Assembly: GCF_001592125.1 (NCBI RefSeq)
Contig: NZ_BCWI01000015.1
Coordinates: forward strand, 1-64,000
Origin: Microbacterium hominis NBRC 15708
GTDB taxonomy: Bacteria > Actinomycetota > Actinomycetes > Actinomycetales > Microbacteriaceae
Direction: 5' to 3'
DNA: 64,000 nt
Position 1 is the first letter of the stretch; the number at the start of each line of letters is the position of its first letter. The position numbers and the translations under genes were made by a program. Of the stretch, positions 8,027 to 16,565 are shown piece after piece. The notes below the pieces were generated by a model. That model was not told the origin of the DNA. It did not search any database and saw nothing but the letters and a program-made list of their open reading frames with translations.

Positions 8027-9982
8027 TCAGGTCGAGGTTGAGCGCAGCGCGGGATAGTCGGACCATTCGCCCCCGGAGAGGCGTGCCCAGGCGGCAGCTG
8101 ATGACGCCGTGATGCCGAGCAGGTCGGACACGATTCGAGGATGCAGTTGTCGGGTGAGGTCCATCAGCGCGGTGACACGAGCGCTGCCGGCGAGGAGTCC
8201 TTCTTGACGGAGTCGACGGCTGAGCGGCCCGGGGGTGATCGGTCGGCCCGGGTTCCTGCCCGGGAAGAGCCAAGTGTCGGAGCGGTTGCCGTCGAGCAGC
8301 TGGACCATTGCTTCGGCGAGGACTTCGGGCAGCTCGATCGGTTCAGTTCCGACCGTCAGCGTCATGGGGCGCGCGGTCGTATCGACTTGTGCGCGGGTGA
8401 TCGCTGCGATGCGGGTCAGGTGGAGCCCGTAGAACAGGACGAGCAATCCGCTGACTCGCGTCACGGGATCCATGTCGTCTCGCGTGATGAACGCGCGTGC
8501 CATCGTCCACCGATGGTCGGCGGCGTAGTCGCGCCCTTCGAGGCGATGGCTGCGGAACTCGACCCGGAGGCGGCTCAGGCGGTGCCGTCGCAGCCACCGG
8601 GTGAACGGCGCGAGGGCATCCCGTTGTGAGGGCGAACCGGTGAGGAAGCCGTCGAGAGATCGCTGCGGGTATGTCGTCAGCGTTTCGCCGCTCGCGCGGA
8701 TCTGCTGCAGGAGGGCCGCGCACCGCTTCAGCGCCGCACGCACCTTCTGATAGGTGGAGCCGGATCGGACGGCCGTAGCTGGTCTGCCCCTGAGTGATCT
8801 GCCCGACGGCAGCAGCTCCCAGGTGCAGTACCGCCGTAGGAGGAGCCGGTCCTCGGGATGGGGGACGGTCGGAAGCCACCGTTGGAACCAGTGCTCGAAC
8901 CTCGCCGCTTGGATGTCGAAATCGGGCAGCACGCCTGAGCGGATGAGGAGCGAGAGCAGGAATGCCACGGACTGGCCGGCGTGCGCTCTGGTCATGATCG
9001 CGTCCGCGGTGAGGGGCAGCGTGCCATCGGCGAGCTCACGGAGGACGACCGCACAGCGGCTCTTGTACAGCCACCGCTCGAGGGAGATCGCACTGCCGTG
9101 GTGCGTCACCAGATACTCCGCGAGCGGGTGCAGCTCGGGGCGGATCTCTCCGCTGTCGTCAGCAAGCAGTTGCTGGATGGCGATAGGTCGCCGGCACTCT
9201 ACGCATAGCCGGTGCTTGCGCACCTCTTCGATCGTCCCGCATCCCGGGCATGCCATCGTCACGGGAGCTCCTGCGCACTCGGCGCAGACCTTGTGCCCAT
9301 TCATGAAGCCAGTGAGGAACACCTTCCGCCCGCACTCCGGGCACGGCTGGGGGCGTCGCATCGCGTAGTAGCAGCGGGCGCAGACCCGTCGGCCGTCCAG
9401 GTGCGTCGCTACGCGGCCCGGCTCCCCGCAGAGCTCGCACATCTTGACCGGCGCGGTGTAGCACGCGAGACAGACGAGCGCGGGGCGACGGACGATAATC
9501 GTGGCGTTCTGCCCGCATCGCGAGCAGTCGCCGAACGACCGCGGATCGGCTCGCCAGCAGTCCCGGCAGAACCGTTGCCCATCGACGGTGCGCTGCACGG
9601 GCTGAACTCGTCCGCATCTGGCACACGCGACCGATCGGGCATTCCGTTCACAGCGCGAGCAGTGGCGACCGCCGGTCTGCGTCTTGTGAGGCATCCGAAC
9701 GGCACGTCCACAGGAATCGCATGTAGGCAAGACGACCCGCCCGGCACCCTCGTTCACGAGAGCGTGGGCCAGATCCTGCACCGTCACCGGTACGTTCCGG
9801 TGTCGCCCTTCGAGGACTCCAGGTTGTTTGAGGAGTGCGAGTTCGAGACGCCGTTGGGTGAGCGGCACGGGTGCGACTTCAGCCACGATCTCAACAAGGC
9901 GCTCCACCGGGATCTCCGGCGCGATCGCGTGGACGAGCCCGGCGACCTCAGCAACCCTGGGCTCCTGCGGAGGCTTCGCCAC
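8027..9982 (-). CDS. six-zinc-ribbon, integrase-like protein of a recombinase trio
   Basis: 651 aa from GTG 9982. The N-terminal 300 residues hold six consecutive CxxC...CxxC pairs (first CDSCG and CSRC, last CPGCG and CVEC), so a string of zinc ribbons. The C-terminal third looks like a degenerate tyrosine-recombinase fold (YGLHLTRIAAITRAQV, then LFPGRNPGRPI), but the HxxR motif is absent. It is the last gene of a unit transcribed integrase fragment - HTH protein - this gene, a trio that recurs on actinobacterial plasmids and islands. Such proteins are often annotated as Fis-family regulators without firm basis. It may be an accessory DNA-binding subunit of the recombinase; function is inferred. 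Confidence 0.6.
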   Translation of the reverse strand: MAKPPQEPRVAEVAGLVHAIAPEIPVERLVEIVAEVAPVPLTQRRLELALLKQPGVLEGRHRNVPVTVQDLAHALVNEGAGRVVLPTCDSCGRAVRMPHKTQTGGRHCSRCERNARSVACARCGRVQPVQRTVDGQRFCRDCWRADPRSFGDCSRCGQNATIIVRRPALVCLACYTAPVKMCELCGEPGRVATHLDGRRVCARCYYAMRRPQPCPECGRKVFLTGFMNGHKVCAECAGAPVTMACPGCGTIEEVRKHRLCVECRRPIAIQQLLADDSGEIRPELHPLAEYLVTHHGSAISLERWLYKSRCAVVLRELADGTLPLTADAIMTRAHAGQSVAFLLSLLIRSGVLPDFDIQAARFEHWFQRWLPTVPHPEDRLLLRRYCTWELLPSGRSLRGRPATAVRSGSTYQKVRAALKRCAALLQQIRASGETLTTYPQRSLDGFLTGSPSQRDALAPFTRWLRRHRLSRLRVEFRSHRLEGRDYAADHRWTMARAFITRDDMDPVTRVSGLLVLFYGLHLTRIAAITRAQVDTTARPMTLTVGTEPIELPEVLAEAMVQLLDGNRSDTWLFPGRNPGRPITPGPLSRRLRQEGLLAGSARVTALMDLTRQLHPRIVSDLLGITASSAAAWARLSGGEWSDYPALRSTST

Positions 9983-9988
9983 CGCGGC

Positions 9989-10324
9989 CTACTTCGAGCG
10001 CGGGCGACGGATCGTGGCCCGCACGGGCCGCAGATCGCCGATCGCACCCCGCGTCGCCTCTTCACCCACCGCGACCGGGGCCGCAGCCTCCCGGCGGGTG
10101 ACCTGCACGAGGTCGTCGAGCGAGCACTCCAACGCGTCGCACAGCGCGGCGAGCACGTCGATGCGAACCCGCTGCGGTGCTTGCGTCACCAGTCGGTACA
10201 CCTGTTCCCGGGACAGGTCGACGCCCCGCTCCTCGAGCAACGGCTTCAGCTTGGAGGTCTGGAAGATCCCGCGCGAGGCCATCACGCTGCGGAGGCTCCA
10301 TGCGGTCTCGAGCTCAACGGTCAT
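9989..10324 (-). CDS. Cro/CI (XRE)-type HTH protein of the recombinase trio
   Basis: 111 aa from ATG 10324, overlapping the 3' end of the recombinase fragment by 11 bp and ending 6 bp before the zinc-ribbon gene. The HTH reads LSREQVYRLVTQAPQRVRIDVLAALCDAL followed by ECSLDDLV, a standard Cro/CI domain. A basic Ala/Arg-rich tail follows. The tight overlaps show co-transcription and co-function with the integrase and zinc-ribbon protein. It is probably a regulator or accessory factor of recombination. Confidence 0.75.
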   Translation of the reverse strand: MTVELETAWSLRSVMASRGIFQTSKLKPLLEERGVDLSREQVYRLVTQAPQRVRIDVLAALCDALECSLDDLVQVTRREAAAPVAVGEEATRGAIGDLRPVRATIRRPRSK

Positions 10325-10610
10325 CTGCTTCTCCTTCGATGAGGGCCTTCAATGCGTCCGCGAGTACCCGGTTCTTGAAGTCCGAGCTGACGGAGGCGTA
10401 GATCGAGGTCGTCGAAGCATGCATGTGCCCGACCTGCTCCTGGACGAATCGGTCGGCGTAGCCGAACTCGAGCAGGTGCGTCACGTACGAATGCCGGAGG
10501 CTGTGCAGAGTCAGGGCCTTTGACAAGCCGGCCTCGTCCCGCAGCTCCGCGAACCGCCGGTCGAGATAGCCGGCCGACAGTCGGGTGCGGCGTTCCGTCA
10601 CCCACAGCGC
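10314..10610 (-). pseudogene. tyrosine recombinase, C-terminal catalytic fragment
   Basis: About 95 family residues remain. The catalytic HxxR (LHSLRHSYVTHLLEFG), the second His (VGHMH) and the Tyr nucleophile (TTSIYASV) are present. The N-terminal core-binding domain and the first catalytic Arg are gone. Homology stops at about 10,610 where the sequence passes, within a few bases, into a response regulator gene on the other strand. The first residues of the open frame come from that neighbour. The trio has therefore lost its recombinase and cannot move by itself. Confidence 0.8.
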
Positions 10611-10613
10611 GTC

Positions 10614-11071
10614 AAGACGGTATCCACGCCACCCGCGCAATTGTCGACGGCGGGCTGCGGAGCCGCGTGATCGTACTCACGACGTTCGACTTGGACGAGT
10701 ACGCCTTCGGGGCACTCCGCGCGGGGGCGAGTGCGTTCCTCGTCAAAACTGCGACACACCAAGAACTCGTGGACGCCGTACGCGTCGTCGCTCGAGGCGA
10801 TGCCATCGTGACGCCCCGCATCACACGGCAGCTCATCGACGCCTACACCGGCCGCGACCAGCCCGTCCCGGGCGGACAGGGCCTCTCGGTTCTGTCCCCC
10901 CGAGAACGCGACGTTTTCAACGCGATCGCGCTCGGCCTCTCCAACGGCGAGATCAGCCAGGCACTGCATCTCTCACCCGCAACGGTGAAGACGCATATCA
11001 ACCGAATCTTCGCCAAGCTCGGCGTCCGCGACCGCGTGCAGGCTGTGATTCTTGCCCACCAGCTCGGGTAG
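10614..11071 (+). pseudogene. NarL/LuxR-type response regulator, N-terminally truncated
   Basis: Homology begins at DGIHATRAI, just past the phospho-acceptor region of a receiver domain. It continues through VIVLTTFDLDEYAFGALRAGASAFLVK to a complete LuxR HTH (LSPRERDVFNAIALGLSNGEISQALHLSPATVKTHI). The first 55-60 residues, including the acidic pocket and phosphorylated Asp, are missing and no histidine kinase is adjacent. Upstream codons in this frame belong to the inverted integrase fragment. The remnant records the resident gene cut by the island rearrangement. Confidence 0.8.
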
Positions 11072-11137
11072 ACCATCGGTGGTCAAGCGAACTGATGCGC
11101 GAACGCGACGGGGCTGAGCCCTAGACGCCGCGGTGCC

Positions 11138-11152
11138 GAAGTGAGACACTTC
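11138..11152. promoter_or_regulatory. inverted repeat upstream of small unknown gene
   Basis: GAAGTG-AGA-CACTTC, perfect 6-bp arms, 24 bp upstream of ATG 11177. This is a possible operator or promoter element; nothing else supports a function. Confidence 0.3.
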
Positions 11153-11176
11153 TCTGTTCTACTTCGGGAGGTCACC

Positions 11177-11560
11177 ATGGGCGACGATGAACCGGCGGTC
11201 GATTGGGAAGGCGTCATCCGCGAGATGATCACGCGTGCGACCGAGGCGGCGCCCACCGAACCGGGCGTCTACAAGATGCCGTGCGGTGAGTGTGTGGTCG
11301 ATTTCTTCATCACCGCTGAGGGCGAGGAACGCTGGCTCGTCGCCGGGGACGACCGCTCCTACACTCGTGAGACCGTCGCGATCGCCCGTCACGGAGACCA
11401 CCCCTGGGAGCGTCTCTACACGCTCGCTGACGCGGCAAGGGAAGTGGCGAGAGTCGCCGCCGCGAACGGCGGTGACATCGACCGAGTACTCGAGGAGCTG
11501 GTCGAAGCAATCGACGACCGCGAGGTCGGGCGAGTGGTGCGTGAGCGCGATGAGCTCTAG
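11177..11560 (+). CDS. unknown 127-aa acidic protein
   Basis: The start at ATG 11177 follows GGGAGG at good spacing; an upstream in-frame start at 11141 would translate an inverted repeat. The protein is acidic, cytoplasmic and has no membrane segment. It contains YKMPCGECVVDFFITAEGE and a C-terminal helical part rich in Glu and Arg. I do not recognise a family. It lies 33 bp before the metallophosphoesterase gene on the same strand and is likely co-transcribed with it. Base composition is slightly lower in G+C than the core genes. Confidence 0.55.
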   Translation: MGDDEPAVDWEGVIREMITRATEAAPTEPGVYKMPCGECVVDFFITAEGEERWLVAGDDRSYTRETVAIARHGDHPWERLYTLADAAREVARVAAANGGDIDRVLEELVEAIDDREVGRVVRERDEL

Positions 11561-11593
11561 AAGCAGTCAAACCTGCGCGCGGGGAGAACGGAT

Positions 11594-12379
11594 GTGAGCG
11601 AGTATCCGTGGTTCGACTTCGACCAGGTCGATTTCGTCACATCGGACACGCATTTCAGTCACACACGAATCAGCGAACTCGCTGATCGACCGTTCGCGAC
11701 CGTGGAAGAGATGAACGCGGAGCTGGTCCGGCGGTGGAACGAGGTAGTAGGGCCGGACGACACCGTGCTCCATCTCGGTGATCTCGCCCTCGCGCCGATC
11801 GAGGAATCCGTCGGGCTCACCGCCAACCTGAATGGGCGACGGTTCCTCGTGCCCGGCAACCACGATCGGGTTTCGCCGGCGACACAGTCCAAACGCGCCA
11901 TCGAACGGTTCACGCCGCTGTACGAGGCGGCCGGGTGGAGCATCCTCCCCGAGGTGATCGAGGGCACCCGCCGCGGGTACCAGATCCTGGCATCCCACTA
12001 CCCCTACAGCGGCGACTCACACGGCGCCGGCCGGCACACGACCCACCGCCCACGCGACGACGAGGGTCTTCCGCTGCTGCACGGTCACACGCATGCCCGC
12101 GATCATGGCCCCCACGGTCACGAGTTCCACGTCGGAGTCGACGCGCACGACTTCAAGCCCATCCGCTTCACCGTCATCGACGAATGGATCCGCAGACTGC
12201 CGGGGATCGAGACGCGACTGCAGGCCGCAACCCGGGAAGCGCGCGCGGTGCTCGCCGATGTCGTCGGCGGCGAGACCCCGGGATCAGACGCGCTGTTCTA
12301 CATGCAGGGATACAACGACCTCGTCATCGTTCTCGACGAGCTTCTCCACGCGCTCCCTCACGACGAGCAGCACGAGTAG
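11594..12379 (+). CDS. calcineurin-like metallophosphoesterase, phage-type
   Basis: 261 aa from GTG 11594 (GGGGAGAACGG upstream). The metal-binding motifs are in order: SDTHFSHTRI, LHLGDLAL, VPGNHD, HGHTHARDH and HVGVDAH. This is the calcineurin-like fold with two metal ions. The compact form starting with a D-x-H-F-x-H motif is common in phages and islands and acts on phosphoesters of unknown identity. The C-terminal 80 residues have no recognisable domain. The 3' end overlaps the convergent small gene on the other strand by 56 bp. It may be transposon cargo. Confidence 0.8.
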   Translation: MSEYPWFDFDQVDFVTSDTHFSHTRISELADRPFATVEEMNAELVRRWNEVVGPDDTVLHLGDLALAPIEESVGLTANLNGRRFLVPGNHDRVSPATQSKRAIERFTPLYEAAGWSILPEVIEGTRRGYQILASHYPYSGDSHGAGRHTTHRPRDDEGLPLLHGHTHARDHGPHGHEFHVGVDAHDFKPIRFTVIDEWIRRLPGIETRLQAATREARAVLADVVGGETPGSDALFYMQGYNDLVIVLDELLHALPHDEQHE

Positions 12380-12779
12380 CCGGGAACAGGTCGCGGTTCG
12401 CGTTCGGGCCGGATCGGAGAGTCCGGGTCTCGGTCCGGTAGCGCACCCATCCCTGCCTCCGCCAATGCACCATCACGAGGCTCCGGACTGCCCGTGACAA
12501 CCACGCCTCCTCATGGTCGGCGTATTCGGGGTCTTGGGTGGCGAGTTCGGTGAACAGCTCACGGAACGTCGGCGGTTCGCTGTGCTCACGGGTGTAGCGA
12601 TGGATGACCTTCACCGCACGGCGCGCCCAGCTCGGCGCGGTCTTCGCCGACGTGAGTTCCATGAAGAGCGGCGACAGGTGGGGTGCCGACCACGGCTTGT
12701 CGGTCCACCCGGAACTGTTCCACTGCATCGTGTCGTGATGGAGGACCGGATCGCCGTCCTCGGGAGCGTCGGAGCTCAT
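12324..12779 (-). CDS. unknown 151-aa protein, last gene of the Tn7-like operon
   Basis: The start codon overlaps the stop of the preceding 64-aa gene (ATGA), so it is translationally coupled to the transposition operon. The middle (PPTFRELFTELATQDP, then AVRSLVMVHWRRQGWVRYRTE) could be a winged-helix fold, and the tail is Arg-rich (ARREGARGEARRER), suggesting nucleic-acid binding. No known tns or tni subunit matches. It could be an accessory transposition or target-choice factor, or simply cargo. The ATGA coupling favours a role with TniQ. Confidence 0.6.
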   Translation of the reverse strand: MSSDAPEDGDPVLHHDTMQWNSSGWTDKPWSAPHLSPLFMELTSAKTAPSWARRAVKVIHRYTREHSEPPTFRELFTELATQDPEYADHEEAWLSRAVRSLVMVHWRRQGWVRYRTETRTLRSGPNANRDLFPATRAARREGARGEARRER

Positions 12780-12970
12780 GGCCGCCTCTCGCGGTCGACG
12801 AACGTGCCCGGTGAACCAGCGGGCGGCGTCGGCGGGGAGCTGAACTCAATCTGTGACCTGGTGTCCTCCATCACGGCCATCAGCGCAGCGATGTACTTCT
12901 CGCCGGTCACCTTCATGCGCTCCCGCGCTGCCCGTTGCAGACGACTGGAGGTCCGCTTCTTTCCGGTCAT
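12776..12970 (-). CDS. unknown 64-aa basic protein coupled to tniQ
   Basis: ATG 12970 overlaps the tniQ stop (ATGA) and its own stop overlaps the next start in the same way. The N-terminal 35 residues (MTGKKRTSSRLQRAARERMK, then VTGEKYIAALMAVMED) form a basic amphipathic helix; the C-terminus is Pro-rich and probably unstructured. It is too small for a catalytic function. The arrangement suggests a small partner of TniQ. I do not recognise a family with certainty. Confidence 0.55.
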   Translation of the reverse strand: MTGKKRTSSRLQRAARERMKVTGEKYIAALMAVMEDTRSQIEFSSPPTPPAGSPGTFVDRERRP

Positions 12971-15387
12971 GATGCTTTCTCCTCTTCGGTCGGTGATGTG
13001 GTCTGGGCATGAGGGTGGGTGGCGAGGGCACGGCGGAGCTCGCGAGCGAGCCGTCCGCCGAGTGAGGTGAGGCGCATCGGCCTGTTGCGTGCCGCGGGGA
13101 CGAACAGATCTCCACCGACGTCGGCGCCGAGGCTGGCGAGCTGGGCGCTCAGTGCGCTCTGGGTCGTTCGGATGGTCGCAGCGGCGGCGCGCACGTTGTC
13201 GTGCTGTGTGGCAATGAGGAATCGGCGCGCCCGTTCGATGGGGTGCCGGCCGACGAGGGCGCGCTGGAGGAGCCGTGACTGGCCGGCCAGTGGGTGAGGG
13301 GTGCGGTCGTGTGGGCCGGGTCGCATCGCGATGCCTGCCGCTTGGATGCGGTGCGCGATTGTGGGAGCGCTGCAGCCGACGAGCGCCGCGATCCGTCGCA
13401 GCGTCATCCCTTCCTTCTCGTACCGCTCGCACAGCCAGTCCTCGTCGATGACGAACGTGATTGGCCGTCCGCGGCGGGGACTGCTGTTACCGTCGGCGAG
13501 CACACGCGACACCGTCTGCCGCGATACTCCCGTCCGCCGTGCGAGCTCATAGGTGGTCGCGCCCTCACCGTATTGGGCGATGAGTTCGCGGCTGCGAGAT
13601 GGTGTGTCGAGTGCGCCACGGACGGGTCTGGCCGTCGCCCACTCACCGACGGTGTTGCTGCGGGCTGCGGCGGGTTCGATGTGCGTCGACAGCGGGGGCG
13701 CCCAGTTGAGCGGCTCGTCGATCCCTTGGCGGAGCAGGAAGGCGCGGCCGACGTCGTCCAGCTCACGGCGCACAGAGTCCGGCAGCGCCATCGTGAAGGT
13801 CGTCACCGTCCGCGGCGACAGTCCGCCCGCATCCCATCCTTCCGGTGCGCGTCGCATCGAGTTGCCTGTGATGGTCCGGTATAGGTGGGCGCGCGCTCGG
13901 TGGTGCCTGGCGCCGGCGCCGGGTTGGACGTTCAGTCGGGCGCAGAGCCGCTGCCATTCCTTTTCGGGAAGGAGATCGGTGCAGTCAAGTCTGCGGCGGC
14001 GTGCGTAGTCGATCGGTGTCTCGTGCGCGTCGAGGTAGGTGGCGAGGTTGAGGATCGCCGCAAGGGCAGGCGTCTCCGCGCCTGGCCTCCCGAACTCGCG
14101 CATCACATGAGTGACCTGACGGATGGGTGCGGTCGAGTCCAGGAGGCCGAGGGCCGCGGAGTGGGTCAGCCGTGTGCCGGTGAACACGACGGCTGCGGCC
14201 AGCGCGGACGCGGCGACGTCGCTGTTGATGCGACGTGGGGTGAGCGCGCTCGTCCACTCATCCCAGAGTTGCGCGGGAACCTTCCGCGCCCGGTCCTCCG
14301 GTTTCACGTCCGAGGCTGGCGCAGCTTGCAGGAACAGCGTCGGTCGTCGGGTGCGGCCGAGGGACGCGGCGATCAGTCGCTGCAGCTGCGGCGTTTGACC
14401 GGTGTACGACGTACTCACCGCGAGCCGCCCATTCAGCAGCCGAACCGCGCGGTCGGAGTCTTCGAGCGCGGCGATCGCGATCGTCGTGCCGACCGCGCCG
14501 CCGGCCGCTGTGGGCGGTCCCGCCCACGTCCACTCATGCTTGTCTCGAGGCACCGCCGCGAGGAGGTCCGTTTCCAGCTCCGGCATGTCGAGGTCGCCGC
14601 CATCGCAGAGCGTAGCTCCTGCGGCGCGGGTGAGGAGGCGGATGTCTTCGAGGACGGTGATCGCGGGTTGCGGGGCGTCCGCGTAGATCCCGAACCGGCC
14701 CTGACCGCTGGAGAGGATCTGCATCATGCGGCGTTGCGCGTGGAGCACGGCGTCGGGTGCGGCGATGCGGTCGGGGTGCGCGGTGAGGTCGCCGCGGCAG
14801 CGGCTGGCGATCGGCCCTGTCCCGGCACCGGCGACGGGGTTGTGGCAGTGCCCGGGGTGCGGGATACCGGCGAGCGGGTGGCCGGTGCGACGCGGTGGCT
14901 TGTGGCACACCGGGCAGTTGTCGGCGAGGATGCGGCGGTGCCGGACGCACGCGAAGGTGAACGGGAACTGCCACGACATCCGCCACCTCCCACCGGAGTC
15001 TGCGAGGCATTCGGGGCAGTACCGTCCCGCCATTCCGCCGACGGGGCAGCGGAAGCTGATCCTCCCCTGGCGGGTGTAGCGGATCGCGTGCCGCGCGAAC
15101 CGCATCCGCGTCATCTCCTGGAACTGCGCCGCCGGGATCCCCGTCGACCGCTCCAGCCGCGACGCCTGCTCATTGGTGAGCTCGGTCGCCCACTGCGCTG
15201 CCATCCACGACGTCGCCGACACCGCCCTGCCGCCCTCCTGCTCCACCAGGCCGAGCGCGCACGCCATCTCGGCGACTGTCGCGCGGTTCGCGGCCGCGGA
15301 GGCTTCCAGCCAGGAGTCGAACGGCTCGTCCGGTAAGGGGCGGACCCGGAATGGGAGGACGCGTAGGGTACCGGCCGCCGCGCTCAT
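12967..15387 (-). CDS. tniQ: TniQ/TnsD-family target-selection protein with extra HTH domains
   Basis: 806 aa. The N-terminus LRVLPFRVRPLPDEPFDSWLEA is the TniQ signature. A zinc finger follows (Cys124, Cys127, Cys147, His150, Cys158, Cys161). The C-terminal third has two HTH segments (TTYELARRTGVSRQTVSRVL at 611-630 and MTLRRIAALVGCSAPTIAHR at 661-680). Residues 731-790 resemble a LysR-type winged HTH (TTQSALSAQLASLG, then FVPAARNRPMRLTSLGGRL). TniQ/TnsD proteins bind target DNA and recruit the TniB/TnsC ATPase. The length is nearer TnsD than the short TniQ of Tn5053. It is coupled to tniB upstream and two small genes downstream. Confidence 0.88.
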   Translation of the reverse strand: MSAAAGTLRVLPFRVRPLPDEPFDSWLEASAAANRATVAEMACALGLVEQEGGRAVSATSWMAAQWATELTNEQASRLERSTGIPAAQFQEMTRMRFARHAIRYTRQGRISFRCPVGGMAGRYCPECLADSGGRWRMSWQFPFTFACVRHRRILADNCPVCHKPPRRTGHPLAGIPHPGHCHNPVAGAGTGPIASRCRGDLTAHPDRIAAPDAVLHAQRRMMQILSSGQGRFGIYADAPQPAITVLEDIRLLTRAAGATLCDGGDLDMPELETDLLAAVPRDKHEWTWAGPPTAAGGAVGTTIAIAALEDSDRAVRLLNGRLAVSTSYTGQTPQLQRLIAASLGRTRRPTLFLQAAPASDVKPEDRARKVPAQLWDEWTSALTPRRINSDVAASALAAAVVFTGTRLTHSAALGLLDSTAPIRQVTHVMREFGRPGAETPALAAILNLATYLDAHETPIDYARRRRLDCTDLLPEKEWQRLCARLNVQPGAGARHHRARAHLYRTITGNSMRRAPEGWDAGGLSPRTVTTFTMALPDSVRRELDDVGRAFLLRQGIDEPLNWAPPLSTHIEPAAARSNTVGEWATARPVRGALDTPSRSRELIAQYGEGATTYELARRTGVSRQTVSRVLADGNSSPRRGRPITFVIDEDWLCERYEKEGMTLRRIAALVGCSAPTIAHRIQAAGIAMRPGPHDRTPHPLAGQSRLLQRALVGRHPIERARRFLIATQHDNVRAAAATIRTTQSALSAQLASLGADVGGDLFVPAARNRPMRLTSLGGRLARELRRALATHPHAQTTSPTEEEKAS

Positions 15388-16565
15388 CAGGCCGCCTCCT
15401 CACCATTCGCTTGGGAATCGTCGCTCTTCAGGCGGCGCCGGCGCCGCTCACGGCGTGCGCGATCTTCTTGGTCGTGTTTGGCCTGCAGCTCGGGGCGCTC
15501 CGATTCGGCTCCCTCGTCGATGCGGATGTCGTCGAGGAGCTGCCGGTCGATTCGCTCGACGCCGGTGCGGATGGCGCGGGACGCGCCGCGGCGGATGAGG
15601 TCCATGAGCGATCCGATGTTGCCAGTGGTCCGGGCGAACAGATACCGCGACATGTCGACGAGCATCCCCTCGTGCGCGTCGGCGAGCACGAGGGCCTGGT
15701 CGATGTGCCAGAGCAGGCTGTCCCACTCCTGGCGGGTTTGCTTGGTGCGCAGGCTGTACGGGTCGAGGCTGAGCACTGTCCAGCGGCGGAATGTCTGCGC
15801 CATCGCCGCTTCCTTCCCGGTCGCTCCCTCGCCGACGAGGCCGCGTTCGCGGAGCGCGACTCCGGCGAATAGGAAGGTGGCGTTGTACTCGTTGGACAGC
15901 CACTTCAGCTGGTTCGCGACCTCGACACCGTCACGGGTGCGCATCTGGATGAAGTGCAGATCGTCGATGATCACCAGCCGGGTGTCGTGCCGTTCGATGC
16001 AGTCCGCGGCCGCCCGTGCCAGGTCCCGGCCGGCCATCGAACGGTGCAGGATGCCGGCGGTTGCGGGGTGCGCGTAGAACCCGAGGATCATCATGTGCAG
16101 GCCCTTGATCGTGAGGCGCCCTGGGACGGTGATGTGGCAGACCGGGAGGTGGAGGATGTCGCGATCCTCGTCGAGGTACTCGCCCACCTCCGCGATCCGC
16201 TGCCGGTGGAAGTCGCGCCCGAACGTGTTCACGACCGTCGACTTCCCGAGGGCCGGTGGGGCGTCGAGGGCAGCGGCGGATTTGACCCGGTCGGAGTCCT
16301 GCAGGTTGCTGTCCAGGATGTCGCCTAGTTGCAGGTGCACACCGTGCACCTGCCGGGTGCGCAGCAGGATGTTCGCGTGCCACGTCCGACGCTCCGCGTT
16401 GTACTGCGCGAACTCGTCCGGGCCGAACGCCGCAAGCTGCTCCGGCGTTAGCAGCGCGGGCTTCTCGCGCGGGGGACGCTCGGCGAAGTCCTTCCACCCC
16501 TCGTAGGTGGACAGGCTCCGCTGCCGGCGAGGCGCGTCGTGCTCGCCTGAGGCTGTGGTGGTCAT
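15387..16565 (-). CDS. tniB: TniB/TnsC-type AAA+ transposition ATPase
   Basis: 392 aa. The Walker A is APPALGKST (102-110), with Ala in place of the usual first Gly. Walker B is RLVIIDDLHF (196-205), followed by a sensor region TFLFAGVALRERG. The basic C-terminus (RRERRRRRLKSDD) fits DNA binding. In Tn7-like systems this ATPase polymerises on DNA, links TniQ to the TniA transposase and gives target immunity. It overlaps tniA (ATGA) and tniQ (TGATG), so the operon is tightly coupled. Confidence 0.87.
   Translation of the reverse strand: MTTTASGEHDAPRRQRSLSTYEGWKDFAERPPREKPALLTPEQLAAFGPDEFAQYNAERRTWHANILLRTRQVHGVHLQLGDILDSNLQDSDRVKSAAALDAPPALGKSTVVNTFGRDFHRQRIAEVGEYLDEDRDILHLPVCHITVPGRLTIKGLHMMILGFYAHPATAGILHRSMAGRDLARAAADCIERHDTRLVIIDDLHFIQMRTRDGVEVANQLKWLSNEYNATFLFAGVALRERGLVGEGATGKEAAMAQTFRRWTVLSLDPYSLRTKQTRQEWDSLLWHIDQALVLADAHEGMLVDMSRYLFARTTGNIGSLMDLIRRGASRAIRTGVERIDRQLLDDIRIDEGAESERPELQAKHDQEDRARRERRRRRLKSDDSQANGEEAA

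Noticed and set aside
5999..8041. 680-codon plus-strand frame across merA and merR
   Set aside because: Mirror of merA in another frame; it has no motif and ends as Arg/Pro-rich noise.
13885..15336. 483-codon plus-strand frame opposite tniQ
   Set aside because: Antisense shadow of tniQ with no motif of its own.
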